The notes under the pieces: model-generated
The model's input: only the letters and a program-made list of their open reading frames with translations
Database searches by the model: none
What the model was told of the DNA's origin: nothing
Position numbers and translations under genes: made by a program
Assembly (NCBI RefSeq): GCF_900177615.1
Contig: NZ_FXAP01000001.1
Coordinates: 254,825 to 318,824, forward strand
Reading direction: 5' to 3'
Source of the DNA: Plantibacter flavus
GTDB taxonomy: Bacteria > Actinomycetota > Actinomycetes > Actinomycetales > Microbacteriaceae
DNA: 64,000 bases
Shown here: positions 17,212 through 26,753 of the stretch, piece after piece
How positions within the stretch are numbered: position 1 is the stretch's first letter
Layout of the letters: every line of letters starts with the position of its first letter

Positions 17212-18312
17212 CTAGCGGCCGAACTTGGGGGCGAAGATCTTGGCGATGAGTCGGGCGATGAGGTTCAGCGCCATGACGATGAGGATGAGGACGAGGGCGC
17301 CGGTCCAGGCGCGGTCCACGTAGGCGGCCCCGTCGGTGCCCTGGTTCGCGTATTGGGTGTACACGAAGACGGGGAGGGTCATCATCGGGCCGTCGAACAG
17401 GTTGTAGTTCATGCTCTGGGTGAAGCCGGCGATGATCAGGAGGGGCGCGGTCTCACCGATGACGCGGGCGACGGCGAGCGTCACGCCGGTGATGATGCCG
17501 GCGATCGAGGTGGGGAGGACGATCTTGAGGATGGTCAGCCACTTCGGCACACCGAGGGCGTAGGAAGCCTCACGCAGCTCGTTCGGCACGAGCTTCAGCA
17601 TCTCCTCGCTGGAGCGGACCACGACGGGGATCATGAGCAGCGACAGAGCGATGGCACCGCCGATGCCGAGCCGGACGCCCGGGCCGAAGAAGATCGCCAG
17701 CAGGGCGAACGCGAACAGTCCCGCGACGATGGACGGGATACCGGTCATCACGTCGACCAGGAAGGTGATGCCCTGGGAGAGCTTGCCGCGACCGTACTCG
17801 ACGAGGTAGATCGCCGTCAGGATCCCGATCGGGATGGAGATGACCGACGTGGCCAGGGTGATGAGGAGCGTTCCGGTGATGGCGTGCAGTGCACCACCGC
17901 CCTCACCGACGACGTTCCGCATCGACAGGGAGAAGAACTCGATGTCGAAGCGGGCGGCGCCGGCCGAGATCACCGTGATGGCGACCGAGACGAGCGGCAG
18001 GAGGGCGACGACGAAGGCCGCGGTCACCAGGGTGGTGAGCAGGCGGTCCTTGGCCTTCCGGCGTCCCTCCACCATGAGCGACGAGACGTAGACCGTCACC
18101 GCGTAGAGCGCGGCACCGAGCACGACGGCTCCGGGGACGTTGTAGCTCTTGTCGGTCGTCGACTGCTGCAGCAGCAGGAAGATGACGCCGCTGACGATGA
18201 GGCTGCCCGCGAGGATCGTGAGCGGCGCGAACTTCGGCAGCTTGCCCGCGGTGAGCGAGTTGGAGAACGGCGTGGCGATGGACGCCTGGCGGCGGTCGGT
18301 CGTGGCGGTCAT
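17212..18312 (-). CDS. pstA: Phosphate ABC transporter permease PstA
   Basis: A 366-residue inner-membrane permease with several hydrophobic segments and the binding-protein-dependent transport motif region ([23 protein letters not shown]). The N-terminal part has two or three extra hydrophobic segments before the core, as seen in actinobacterial PstA. Its ATG overlaps the pstC stop by one base (TGATG), so translation is coupled. Confidence 0.95.
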   Translation of the reverse strand: MTATTDRRQASIATPFSNSLTAGKLPKFAPLTILAGSLIVSGVIFLLLQQSTTDKSYNVPGAVVLGAALYAVTVYVSSLMVEGRRKAKDRLLTTLVTAAFVVALLPLVSVAITVISAGAARFDIEFFSLSMRNVVGEGGGALHAITGTLLITLATSVISIPIGILTAIYLVEYGRGKLSQGITFLVDVMTGIPSIVAGLFAFALLAIFFGPGVRLGIGGAIALSLLMIPVVVRSSEEMLKLVPNELREASYALGVPKWLTILKIVLPTSIAGIITGVTLAVARVIGETAPLLIIAGFTQSMNYNLFDGPMMTLPVFVYTQYANQGTDGAAYVDRAWTGALVLILIVMALNLIARLIAKIFAPKFGR

Positions 18313-19256
18313 CAGTTCGCTCCCGAGAATTCTTTACGACGGTTGACGATGAGTCTGGCGATGAAGTTCACCACGAAGGTGATGATGAACAGGATCAGGC
18401 CGGTGGCGATGAGCTTGTTCACGTCGATGCCGAAGGACTCGGGGAAGTTGAGGGCGATGTTCGCCGCGATGGTGTTCGGGTTGCTCGAGGTGAGCAGGAA
18501 GAACGAGTAGACGGCGGCGGGGGAGAGCACGAGCGCGACGGCCATCGTCTCGCCGAGCGCTCGTCCGAGGCCGAGCATGGAGGCGGACACGATGCCCGGG
18601 CGTCCGAACGGCAGGACCGCCATCTGGATCATCTCCCAGCGCGTGGCGCCGAGCGCGAGTGCGGCCTCCTCGTGGAGCTTCGGGGTCTGGAGGAAGATCT
18701 CCCTGGAGATGGCTGTGATGATCGGGATGATCATGACCGCGAGCACGAGGGCGACGGTGAGGATCGTGCGACCGGTGCCGGACACCGTGCCGCCGAAGAG
18801 CGGGATCCAGCCGAGGTTCTCGGACAGCCAGGCGAAGAAGGGCTGGACGAACGGCGCGAGGACGAGCGCGCCCCAGAGGCCGTAGACGACCGAGGGCACG
18901 GCGGCCAGGAGGTCGATGACGTAGCCGAGGGCGACCGCGAGCCGGCGCGGCGCGTAGTGGGTGATGAAGAGGGCGATCCCGAGCGAGAGCGGCACGGCGA
19001 TCGCGAGGGCGAGGATGGCCGCCCAGATGGTGCCGAAGACGAACGGGCCGACGTAGGCCCAGAAGCTCGTCGGAGCACCGGTGAACGACGAGGAGTCGGC
19101 CGTGAGGGCCGGGAACGCCTGGACGATGAGGAAGATCGCGACCGCCGCCAGGATGACGAGGATGAGCGATCCGGAGACGACGGAGAGCGTCGAGAAGACG
19201 CGGTCGCCGACTCGTTGCTTGGCTTTGGGTCTCGCAGCTAGGGCCTCGACAGCCAT
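18312..19256 (-). CDS. pstC: Phosphate ABC transporter permease PstC
   Basis: A 314-residue permease with six hydrophobic segments. It has the EAA loop (HEEAALALGATRWEMIQMAVLP) and ALGETMAVALVL. The ATG at 19256 (MAVEALAARPKAK) is preferred over a longer frame that would cross the pstS-pstC terminator. It partners PstA in the channel. A strong hairpin between pstS and pstC should keep permease levels below those of the binding protein. Confidence 0.95.
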   Translation of the reverse strand: MAVEALAARPKAKQRVGDRVFSTLSVVSGSLILVILAAVAIFLIVQAFPALTADSSSFTGAPTSFWAYVGPFVFGTIWAAILALAIAVPLSLGIALFITHYAPRRLAVALGYVIDLLAAVPSVVYGLWGALVLAPFVQPFFAWLSENLGWIPLFGGTVSGTGRTILTVALVLAVMIIPIITAISREIFLQTPKLHEEAALALGATRWEMIQMAVLPFGRPGIVSASMLGLGRALGETMAVALVLSPAAVYSFFLLTSSNPNTIAANIALNFPESFGIDVNKLIATGLILFIITFVVNFIARLIVNRRKEFSGAN

Positions 19257-19341
19257 GGGTTCCCGTTCTCTCGATGCGATGGTGGTGCCCCTCGACAGAC
19301 TCGGGGAGCGGGTACTGCGGGTGTTCAGCGCTGGTGACGCA

Positions 19342-19378
19342 GGTCGAGCGTGCCGGGCAGGACCCGGCACGCTCGACC
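19342..19378 (-). terminator. Intra-operon hairpin between pstS and pstC
   Basis: Perfect 16-base arms (19342-19357 and 19363-19378, core GAGCGTGCCGGG) with a 5-base loop, 6 bases after the pstS stop. It is probably a partial terminator or a 3' stabiliser that gives pstS excess over pstCAB. Confidence 0.75.
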
Positions 19379-19384
19379 GTTGGA

Positions 19385-20488
19385 TTACTTGATGGACGCG
19401 ATCGCGTCCTGGACCTTCTTGGCGAGGTCTGCGGAGAGCGGCGCAGCACCGGCCGACTTCGCAGCCTCTTCCTGGCCAGCGTCGCTGGCGATGTAACCGG
19501 CGTAGGCCTTGACGAGGTCGGCGACCTTCGGGTCGGCGTACTCCTGGCAAGCGATGAGGTAGCTCACGAGCACGATCGGGTAGTGGGTCGCGTCCGTGGT
19601 CTCGCGGTCGAGCTTGATCGCGATGTCGTTCGCCTCGCGGCCTTCGACGAGCGGCGAGCCCTCGACGACGGCGGCAGCACCCTCGGCGCTGTACTCGACG
19701 AACTCCTCGCCGACCTTGATCTTCGCGACACCGAGGTCGCCGGCCTTCGATGCGTCGGCGTAGCCGATGGTGCCGGTGCCACCCTTGACGGTGTCGACGA
19801 CGCCGGAGGTGCCCTTGGCGCCCTCACCCGACTGGAACGGGAAGGTGTCGGCCGGCTCAGCGGTCCAGACGTCCGGAGCGTTCTTGTTCAGGTAGTCGGC
19901 GAAGTTCTTCGTCGTTCCCGAGTCGTCCGAGCGGTGGACGGCGGTGATGGGGGTCGAGGGGAGCTTGGCCTCGGGGTTCAGTGCGACGATCGCCGGGTCG
20001 TCCCAGCTGGTGATCTGACCGGCGAAGATCTTCGCGATGGTCGCTGCGTCGAGGTTGAGCTCGTCGACGCCCTCGACGTTGAAGATGACCGCGATCGGGG
20101 AGATGTAGACGGGGAGGTCGATCGCCTTGGTGTCGGCTGCACATGCGGCGAAGGTGCTCGAGAGCTCTTCGTCGGAGAGAGCCGAGTCCGAACCGGCGAA
20201 CTGCACGCCGCCGGCGATGAACGCCTTGCGGCCGGCGCCGGAGCCGTCGGGGGAGTAGTTGATGGTGACGTCCGGGTTGGCCGTCTGGAAGGCGGCGACC
20301 CAGGCTTCCTGGGCGCTGCCCTGCGACGAAGCGCCGCTACCGGCCAGGCTGCCCTTGAGGTCGCTGGCGGCTGCGCTCGTGGCGGTGGCGCCGCCTTCGT
20401 TGGCCGCACAGGAGGTCAGTGCGACGGCTGCGACTGCTGCTACGACCGCGACGCGGCCGAAACGTGAGAACTTCACAGGGATGTCCAT
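19385..20488 (-). CDS. pstS: Phosphate-binding lipoprotein PstS
   Basis: A 367-residue periplasmic-type binding protein anchored by a lipobox (AVALTSCAAN, Cys27). Phosphate-pocket segments are visible: LAGSGASSQGSAQEAW, VQFAGSDSALSDEEL and HRSDDSGTTKNFADYL. It captures phosphate for PstCAB. A PHO box lies 73-94 bases upstream, fitting induction by the RegX3/PhoP-type regulator encoded near 35.3 kb. Confidence 0.97.
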   Translation of the reverse strand: MDIPVKFSRFGRVAVVAAVAAVALTSCAANEGGATATSAAASDLKGSLAGSGASSQGSAQEAWVAAFQTANPDVTINYSPDGSGAGRKAFIAGGVQFAGSDSALSDEELSSTFAACAADTKAIDLPVYISPIAVIFNVEGVDELNLDAATIAKIFAGQITSWDDPAIVALNPEAKLPSTPITAVHRSDDSGTTKNFADYLNKNAPDVWTAEPADTFPFQSGEGAKGTSGVVDTVKGGTGTIGYADASKAGDLGVAKIKVGEEFVEYSAEGAAAVVEGSPLVEGREANDIAIKLDRETTDATHYPIVLVSYLIACQEYADPKVADLVKAYAGYIASDAGQEEAAKSAGAAPLSADLAKKVQDAIASIK

Positions 20489-20560
20489 TCATTGGTGTGG
20501 GTGCGAGCCGGTGCTGGCTCGTCAGTGACGCTAACCACGTGGCATGACGAGCATCCCCCG

Positions 20561-20582
20561 TGATGGTAAACAACGGGTGAAC
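20561..20582 (-). promoter_or_regulatory. PHO box upstream of pstS
   Basis: On the minus strand two adjacent 11-base direct repeats read GTTCACCCGTT then GTTTACCATCA, matching the actinobacterial PHO box pattern (GTTCACC-type units repeated every 11 bases). It is the expected binding site for the phosphate response regulator. Confidence 0.75.
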
Positions 20583-20669
20583 GGATATCGACGGCTTCAT
20601 GGCGGCTGACGTGGCGACGCCACGAATGCACCACGAACGGCCCCTGTTCAGGGGGTTCACGCGGATGGG

Positions 20670-21608
20670 TCAGACGCGCGGTTCGTGCGTTTCGATCGCG
20701 ATGATGCCGGAGCTCGGGTTCGTCCGGGAGAGGTGCACGATGGAGAACGCCCCGGTCTCGAGTGCGGCGGCACTCCCGAGGTAGGAGCCTCGGGTGGACC
20801 CGGTGGCGAGCGCGATCTCGTGCAGGATCTCGGGGAGCACCGGCCCGTGGCTGCAGAGGATCGCCGTCTTGAGCGCCCGGACGCGGCGGCCGACGACCCG
20901 GCGGACGTCCGATTCGCCCCGCTCGTAGGCGTCCTGGCTGATGAGGTCGGAGCGTTTCGGCTCGATGCCCGCGGCCGCGGCGATCGGGCTGACGGTGCTG
21001 ACGCAACGCACGGCCGTGCTCGTCACGATCTTGCGAGGGCCGAAGGCGAGCAGGGTCGGGACGTTCCCTGCGGCCTGCTTGACGCCGCGTGGTGCCAGCG
21101 GCCTGGTCGCGTCCTCGCCGGACCATTCGGAGGGCGACGTGGCCTTCCCATGGCGCATCGCGATGAGGGCGAAGGTCGCGGTGACGCCCTCGTCGACCAG
21201 TGCGGCGAAGGCGTCGAGGATCTCCACGTCGCGCTCGTAGCTGAGGTAGCTCCGTGCCCGCTTGATGGTCACCCATTCCAGGGCGGCGACCTCGCCGTTC
21301 GGGATGAACGTGCTCTCGCGGACGGCCTGGTCGGTGACCTCGGCGGACCAGTAGTGGACGATCTTCTCGCGACCGCTCGACAAGGGGTACGTGGAGACAC
21401 CGAGCGGCACACCGAGGTGGACGCTCAGGCCGGTCTCCTCCTTGATCTCCCGCACGGCCGTCTGCGCAAGCGTCTCTCCGGGATCGACCTTGCCCTTGGG
21501 GATGGTGACGTCGCCGTACACCGTGCGGTGGATGACGAGGAGGTGGACCTTGCCGTCGATGAGACGCCAGCACACGGCACCGGCTGCGTAGATTGCCGTC
21601 GTCGTCAT
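20670..21608 (-). CDS. mutT1: MutT1-like Nudix hydrolase fused to a histidine phosphatase domain
   Basis: 312 residues. The N-terminal Nudix domain (about 1-135) has TIPKGKVDPGETL and REIKEETGL. The C-terminal histidine phosphatase domain starts with FALIAMRHGKAT (about residue 150) and carries a later SHGPVLPEIL motif. The mycobacterial two-domain MutT1 removes 8-oxo-dGTP and diadenosine polyphosphates. The ATG at 21608 is preferred over GTG at 21614 because the GAGG ribosome site is 8 bases from the ATG. It lies just downstream of ppk, an order I recall from mycobacteria. Confidence 0.9.
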   Translation of the reverse strand: MTTTAIYAAGAVCWRLIDGKVHLLVIHRTVYGDVTIPKGKVDPGETLAQTAVREIKEETGLSVHLGVPLGVSTYPLSSGREKIVHYWSAEVTDQAVRESTFIPNGEVAALEWVTIKRARSYLSYERDVEILDAFAALVDEGVTATFALIAMRHGKATSPSEWSGEDATRPLAPRGVKQAAGNVPTLLAFGPRKIVTSTAVRCVSTVSPIAAAAGIEPKRSDLISQDAYERGESDVRRVVGRRVRALKTAILCSHGPVLPEILHEIALATGSTRGSYLGSAAALETGAFSIVHLSRTNPSSGIIAIETHEPRV

Positions 21609-21660
21609 AGTCACTGCCTCGTCGTGTCGTGGTGCTCGGGTGGGTCGCGGTGCGAAGTCG

Positions 21661-23856
21661 TCAGCGACGGTTCCTCGGCCGGCGGCGGGCCGCGGTCTCG
21701 AGCATGAGGGAGTCTTGCAGATCCGTGAGCGGTCGTCCGTCAGCGTCGACCGCGTGGCGCGTCCAGACGCCGTCGGCGTCGAGCCACCACGACGACGTCT
21801 GCTCGTCGAGGGCCTGCTCGAACATCGCGGCGGTCGCCTCGAGGTGCTTCGGGTCGGTGAGCCTGACGAGCGCCTCGACGCGGCGGTCGAGGTTGCGGTG
21901 CATCATGTCGGCGCTGCCGATGAACACGTGCGGGTCGCCGTCGTTGTGGAACGAGAAGATGCGGGAGTGCTCGAGGTACCGCCCGAGGATGGAGCGCACG
22001 CGGATCGTCTCGCTCATCCCCGGCTGGCCGGGCTTCAGCGCGCAGATCCCGCGAACCCACAGGTCGACCGGGACCCCCGCCTGGCTGGCCCGGTAGAGCG
22101 CGTCGATGATCGACTCGTCCACCATCGAGTTGACCTTGATGCGGATGCCGGAGGGCTTGCCCTCCTCGGCGTTCGTGCGCTCCTGCTCGATGTGCTTGAG
22201 GAGGCCCTTGCGCAGGTGGCGCGGCGCGACCAGGAGTCGCTTGAACTTCTTCTCGATCGCGTACCCGGACAGCTCGTTGAAGAGGCGGGTGAGGTCTTTG
22301 CCGACCTGGTCGTCGGCCGTGAACAGACCGAGGTCCTCGTAGATGCGGCTCGTCTTCGGGTTGTAGTTGCCCGTGCCGATGTGGCTGTAGTGGCGCAGGA
22401 CGCCGCGCTCCTGCCGCACGACGAGCGCGAGCTTGCAGTGCGTCTTCAACCCGACGAGCCCGTAGACGACGTGGACGCCGGCCTTCTCGAGCTTCCTGGC
22501 CCAGGAGATGTTGTTCTGCTCGTCGAACCGGGCCTTGATCTCGACCAGCGCCAGGACCTGCTTGCCGGCCTCCGCCGCGTCGATGAGTGCTTCGACGATG
22601 GGGCTGTCGCCCGAGGTCCGGTACAGGGTCTGCTTGATCGCGAGCACGTGCGGGTCGGCGGCGGCCTGCTCGATGAACGCCTGCACGCTCGTGGCGAAGG
22701 ACTCGTACGGGTGGTGGACCAGGACGTCCTCACGGGCGATCGACCGGAAGAGGTCGGGCTTGCCGTTGGGCTCGTCCGGCTGGAACTGCAGCGCCGTGGT
22801 CGGCACGCGTTTCGGGTACTGGAGGTCCGGGCGGTCGATGCCGGCGAGGCTGAAGAGGCCGCCGAGGTCGAGCGGCGACGGCAGGCGGTAGACCTCCTGC
22901 TCGGTGATGTCGAGTTCGCGGACGAGGAGTCCGAGCGTGACGTCGTCCATGTCGTCGGTGATCTCGAGCCGGATGGGCGGCCCGAACCGGCGGCGCAGCA
23001 GCTCCTTCTCGAGGGCCTGGATGAGGTTCTCGGTCTCGTCCTCCTCGATCACCATGTCCTCGTTGCGCGTGACGCGGAAGACGTGGTGGTCGACGATCTC
23101 CATGCCGGGGAAGAGATGGCCGAGGTGGTTGGCGATGACCTCCTCGAGGGCGATGTAGCGCACGCTGGGAGCGGTGTCCAGCGACGCGGAACGGCGTTCC
23201 GCCGGACCGACGCGGACGAAGCGCGGCATCATCTGCGGGACCTTGAGCCGGGCGAACTCCTCGCGACCGGTGCGGGTGTTCCGGACTCGGACCGCGAGGT
23301 TCAACGAGAGGCCGGAGATGTAGGGGAACGGGTGGGCCGGGTCGACCGCGAGCGGCATGAGCACCGGGAAGACCTGGTTGCTGAAGTATTCGCTGAGGTA
23401 CTCGCGGTCGGCTGCGTCGAGTGAGTCCCAGGTGACGACCGTGACGCCGCGTTCGGCGAGGTCGGGACGGACGAGGTCGTGCCAGGCGCGGGCGTGCCGT
23501 TCCTGCAGGACGTGGGCCTGCTGGGAGATCTCGGACAGGACGTCGGCCGGAGCGTTGCCGACGTTGGTCGGGACAGCCAGGCCCGTGAGGATGCGGCGCT
23601 TCAGGCCGGCGACCCGCACCATGAAGAACTCGTCGAGGTTCGAGGCGAAGATCGCGAGGAAGTTGGCGCGTTCGAGGACGGGCAGCGCCGGGTCTTCGGC
23701 GAGCTCGAGGACGCGCTGGTTGAAGGCGAGCCAGCTGAGTTCGCGGTCGAGGTAGCGGTGTTCGGGCAGCGCGGGATCGTTCCGCTCGAAGGCGGGGTCG
23801 AAGTCCTCTTCGTCTCCATCGAGGCCGACATCGAGCACGGTTGGGTCTGCTGGCAT
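21661..23856 (-). CDS. ppk1: Polyphosphate kinase 1
   Basis: 731 residues, full PPK1 length. It polymerises ATP gamma-phosphate into polyphosphate, reversibly. Seen: the N-terminal [30 protein letters not shown], the autophosphorylated-His region [10 protein letters not shown] and the [13 protein letters not shown] motif. It neighbours mutT1 and is part of the phosphate theme of the region. No PHO box was found directly upstream. Confidence 0.97.
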   Translation of the reverse strand: MPADPTVLDVGLDGDEEDFDPAFERNDPALPEHRYLDRELSWLAFNQRVLELAEDPALPVLERANFLAIFASNLDEFFMVRVAGLKRRILTGLAVPTNVGNAPADVLSEISQQAHVLQERHARAWHDLVRPDLAERGVTVVTWDSLDAADREYLSEYFSNQVFPVLMPLAVDPAHPFPYISGLSLNLAVRVRNTRTGREEFARLKVPQMMPRFVRVGPAERRSASLDTAPSVRYIALEEVIANHLGHLFPGMEIVDHHVFRVTRNEDMVIEEDETENLIQALEKELLRRRFGPPIRLEITDDMDDVTLGLLVRELDITEQEVYRLPSPLDLGGLFSLAGIDRPDLQYPKRVPTTALQFQPDEPNGKPDLFRSIAREDVLVHHPYESFATSVQAFIEQAAADPHVLAIKQTLYRTSGDSPIVEALIDAAEAGKQVLALVEIKARFDEQNNISWARKLEKAGVHVVYGLVGLKTHCKLALVVRQERGVLRHYSHIGTGNYNPKTSRIYEDLGLFTADDQVGKDLTRLFNELSGYAIEKKFKRLLVAPRHLRKGLLKHIEQERTNAEEGKPSGIRIKVNSMVDESIIDALYRASQAGVPVDLWVRGICALKPGQPGMSETIRVRSILGRYLEHSRIFSFHNDGDPHVFIGSADMMHRNLDRRVEALVRLTDPKHLEATAAMFEQALDEQTSSWWLDADGVWTRHAVDADGRPLTDLQDSLMLETAARRRPRNRR

Positions 23857-23946
23857 GTCTTCATCATGACACCGTGGCGGGGGTGGTCGCGACGACTGCG
23901 GTGAACACTGTGTAAATGCCGCAGCGCCGCGCCGCTGTGGAGGGGA

Positions 23947-24852
23947 TCAGGCGTCGGTTCTCGCGTACTGCACGTCGATGGTGTGGTCGGTGAATCCGAG
24001 TGAGCGGTACAGCGACACCGCAGGGAGGTTGTCGGCTTCGACGTAGAGCGTGACCGCCTCGACGCGTCGATCCCGCAGTCGGGCCAGGCCGGCCTCCATC
24101 AGGAGTCGCCCGAGCCCTCGGCCACTGGCCGCAGGGTGCACGCCAACCGCGTAGACCTCGCCGACCGTGTCCTCGACCTTCAACCAGATGAACCCGAGGA
24201 GGTCGCCGTCGGAGCCTCGTACGAGCAGGAAGTCGTCGGCGTCGAACCAGGACTCGGCCTCCCGGGCGCGGAGATCGTCGAGGGTCATGCGTCCCTGCTC
24301 GGGGTGGTCGGCGAAGGCGAGCGCGTTGACCTCGAGCCACTCCGCCTCGTCGACTCCCGGCCGGAACGTGCCGACCGTGACATCCGCGTGCCCTGCGGTG
24401 GCCGGTCGTGCGCGGCTCGCCGGTGCCTTGGTCAGGCGGAGCTGCAGCAGCGTCCTGACCGGCGAGAAGCCGAACTCCTGTGCGAGCACCCGGGAGGCGG
24501 GGTGGTCGCCGTGTGCCCAGATGCGCACCTGCGGGGGACAGTTGGCGAGGACGCCGCGCAGTGCGGCGCGACCGTAGCCGTGACCCCGCCACTCGGGCTC
24601 GACGACGAACTCGAGTTCGCCATGGCCCAGGACGGCCGCACCCACGACGGCGAAGTCGTCGGGGTCGACCGGCGGGTCCTGCGGTTCGACGGCGAGGATC
24701 AGCGTCCGTGCGCCGGACGCGGCGTCGATGAGCGACTGGTCGCTGAACGGCGGCTGGCCGTCGACGAGCGACGCCGTGCGCACGACGCGCTCGAGCGCAT
24801 CCCGGGTGCGGGCGTCGTCGACGTTACGAACCGACAGCGTCAGCCGGGGCAT
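23947..24852 (-). CDS. mshD: Mycothiol synthase
   Basis: A 301-residue tandem-GNAT protein that acetylates Cys-GlcN-Ins to finish mycothiol, the main actinobacterial thiol. Two acetyltransferase domains are visible: the N-terminal one with [12 protein letters not shown] (about 90-101) and the active C-terminal one with [19 protein letters not shown] (about 235-253) and SLYRSLGF. It overlaps the glnR stop region by 29 bases, and glnR-mshD is a common actinobacterial pair. Confidence 0.93.
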   Translation of the reverse strand: MPRLTLSVRNVDDARTRDALERVVRTASLVDGQPPFSDQSLIDAASGARTLILAVEPQDPPVDPDDFAVVGAAVLGHGELEFVVEPEWRGHGYGRAALRGVLANCPPQVRIWAHGDHPASRVLAQEFGFSPVRTLLQLRLTKAPASRARPATAGHADVTVGTFRPGVDEAEWLEVNALAFADHPEQGRMTLDDLRAREAESWFDADDFLLVRGSDGDLLGFIWLKVEDTVGEVYAVGVHPAASGRGLGRLLMEAGLARLRDRRVEAVTLYVEADNLPAVSLYRSLGFTDHTIDVQYARTDA

Positions 24853-25519
24853 GATCGTCCTCGTAGACGTTGAAGCGGTAGCCGACGTTGCGCACGGTGC
24901 CGATGAGCTGCTCGAGGTCGCCGAGCTTGGCGCGCAATCGGCGGACGTGGACGTCGACGGTTCGCGTGCCGCCGAAGTAGTCGTAGCCCCACACCTCGCT
25001 CAGCAGCTGCTCGCGCGTGAACACGCGGGAGGGGTGGGTCGCGAAGAAGCGGAGCAGCTCGAACTCCTTGAAGGTGAGGTCGAGTGGCTTGCCGTGGACC
25101 TTCGCGGAGTAACTGGCCTCGTCGATGACGACACCCGACGCCTGGATCTTGCTCGCCGAGTGCTCCTGGGAGGCGCGGCCGATCGCCAGCCGGATCCGTG
25201 CGTCGACCTCGGCCGGCCCGGCGGATTCGAGGATGACGTCGTTCACGCCCCAGTCGGCGCTGACGGCGGTGAGGCCGCCCTCGGTCAGGATGAGGAGGAG
25301 TGGGACCGACAGTCCGGACGCACCGAGGATCTTGCAGAGCGACTTGGCACTCGCGAGGTCCTGGCGGGCGTCGACGAGGACGAGGTCCGAACTCGGAGCG
25401 TTCACGAGTTGTGCGGGGTCGGCTGGGATCTGCCGGGTGCGGTGGCTCAGGAGTCCGAGGGATGGGAGGACCTCGGTGCCGACCATGGAGGTCAAGACCA
25501 AAATTTGCGCCACGCGCAT
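24824..25519 (-). CDS. glnR: GlnR, orphan OmpR-type nitrogen regulator
   Basis: 231 residues, closely resembling streptomycete GlnR: early [11 protein letters not shown], receiver Asp50 in [31 protein letters not shown], and a winged-helix domain with [18 protein letters not shown] and [19 protein letters not shown]. The receiver lacks the usual acidic pair, as in atypical phosphorylation-independent regulators. No kinase partner is adjacent. It is predicted to control ammonium assimilation genes elsewhere. The ATG at 25519 fits family length. Confidence 0.9.
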   Translation of the reverse strand: MRVAQILVLTSMVGTEVLPSLGLLSHRTRQIPADPAQLVNAPSSDLVLVDARQDLASAKSLCKILGASGLSVPLLLILTEGGLTAVSADWGVNDVILESAGPAEVDARIRLAIGRASQEHSASKIQASGVVIDEASYSAKVHGKPLDLTFKEFELLRFFATHPSRVFTREQLLSEVWGYDYFGGTRTVDVHVRRLRAKLGDLEQLIGTVRNVGYRFNVYEDDHAPADAVGS

Positions 25520-25623
25520 CCTCCCGACTGAGTTTGGAACCATATTAGGCGAACGACCGCACCCCACGTCGCACCGGGCGCCCGCTGGTGGTCCGATGGC
25601 GTCCGCTCTGTGACAATGGGTCC

Positions 25624-25914
25624 GTGAGCGAAACCACTCTCTCCCCACGGCTGCGCTGGATCAGTGTCGTCTCCATCTGGGCGCTCGCGCTCGTCGGCGT
25701 CGTCGTGTCCGGCTTGCTTTGGAGCCCGGGGGAGACCTTCTTTGGGCTGTCGGCGACGCTCGGCCTCTGTACCCTGGCCGCGTTCTCGGCACAGCTGTTG
25801 ACGCGACAGAAGGTGGGATTCGTCGATCGGATGTCGACGAGCGTCACCGGCGCCGTGCTCATCCTCGCCATCGGCGGTGCCGTGTATGGCCTCATCGCCC
25901 TGGCCTCGGGTTAG
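25624..25914 (+). CDS. Small membrane protein, unknown function
   Basis: 96 residues from a GTG start at 25624, with three hydrophobic segments at about 12-33, 37-57 and 72-93 and very short loops. Divergent from glnR with a 104-base gap. I do not recognise a named family. It is followed 9 bases later by a 36-residue membrane microprotein, probably in one transcript with the nitrobindin-like gene. Confidence 0.7.
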   Translation: MSETTLSPRLRWISVVSIWALALVGVVVSGLLWSPGETFFGLSATLGLCTLAAFSAQLLTRQKVGFVDRMSTSVTGAVLILAIGGAVYGLIALASG

Positions 25915-25923
25915 ACTTTCCCT

Positions 25924-26034
25924 ATGCTGCTCGCTCTCGAAATCTTCTTCATCGGCTTGCTCGTCCTCGCCAGCCTCGCCATCGCGTTCACCGCGGTGGT
26001 CGTGCTGAAGAACCTGTACCGCGGTCAGCGCTAG
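25924..26034 (+). CDS. 36-residue single-pass membrane microprotein
   Basis: ATG at 25924 to TAG at 26032. It starts MLLALEIFFIG, is hydrophobic throughout residues 1-28 and ends with the basic tail LKNLYRGQR. It lies 9 bases after the upstream membrane-protein stop and 13 bases before the FABP-like gene, so it is well placed in an operon. Similar tiny proteins may exist in relatives at this spot; that is from memory and unverified. Function unknown. Confidence 0.6.
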   Translation: MLLALEIFFIGLLVLASLAIAFTAVVVLKNLYRGQR

Positions 26035-26047
26035 TCCGGGTCCCTCG

Positions 26048-26752
26048 ATGATCGAGATCCCGAGCGGCCTGCCGAGCGAACTGGTCCCGCTGTCGTGGCT
26101 CATCGGCGTCTGGGAGGGCACCGGCGTCATCGACTACCAGGTCGGCGACGAGACCGTGACCCGCGAGTTCGGTCAGCGCGTGAGCTTCAGCCACGACGGC
26201 CTGCCGTACTTGAACTACAACTCCTACACCTGGCTCCTGCCCGAGCAGCCCCCGCGCGACGCCGAGGGGGCCTCGTCCACGGACGAGGACGCCCTGTCGG
26301 ACGACACCGCTGCGGACGTCGCGCCTGAGGGAGCCTCGGCGGACGAGCCCGGTGTGCCCGAGCCGCTCGTCACCGAGACGGGTTACTGGCGCCTCGAACG
26401 CCCGCTGATCGAGGGCGACCCAGGCCCGGGCATGCTCCCAGGGCAGGGCCCCCGCCCGTTCGGCACCGCGCAATCGGTCGAGACCCTGCGCACGTCGACC
26501 GGCGCCTTCCCGTTGCAGGTCTCGATCGTCCACCCGAACGGTGTGAGCGAGCTCTACCTCGGCCAGATCGACGGCCCGCGGATCGACCTCGCGACCGACG
26601 CCGTCGTCCGGACCGCTGGAGCCAAGGAGTACGCCGCCGCGACCCGCCTGTACGGTCTCGTCGAGAACCACCTGCTCTGGGCCTGGGACATCGCCGCCCT
26701 GGGACAGGACCTCCGGACGCACGCCTCGGCGCGCCTGGCCAAAGCCGACTGA
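26048..26752 (+). CDS. FABP-like / nitrobindin-family heme-binding protein
   Basis: A 234-residue beta-barrel protein with the nitrobindin signature SWLIGVWEGTGVIDY (GxWxGxG) near residue 17 and late ATRLYGLVENHLLWAWDIA, which carries the barrel-closing segment. The mycobacterial homologue binds heme and isomerises peroxynitrite. Here an acidic low-complexity insert of about 40 residues (about 73-105, rich in Asp, Glu and Ala) interrupts the barrel; such an insert is unusual for the family. One base separates it from ygfZ. Confidence 0.85.
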   Translation: MIEIPSGLPSELVPLSWLIGVWEGTGVIDYQVGDETVTREFGQRVSFSHDGLPYLNYNSYTWLLPEQPPRDAEGASSTDEDALSDDTAADVAPEGASADEPGVPEPLVTETGYWRLERPLIEGDPGPGMLPGQGPRPFGTAQSVETLRTSTGAFPLQVSIVHPNGVSELYLGQIDGPRIDLATDAVVRTAGAKEYAAATRLYGLVENHLLWAWDIAALGQDLRTHASARLAKAD

Positions 26753-26753
26753 C

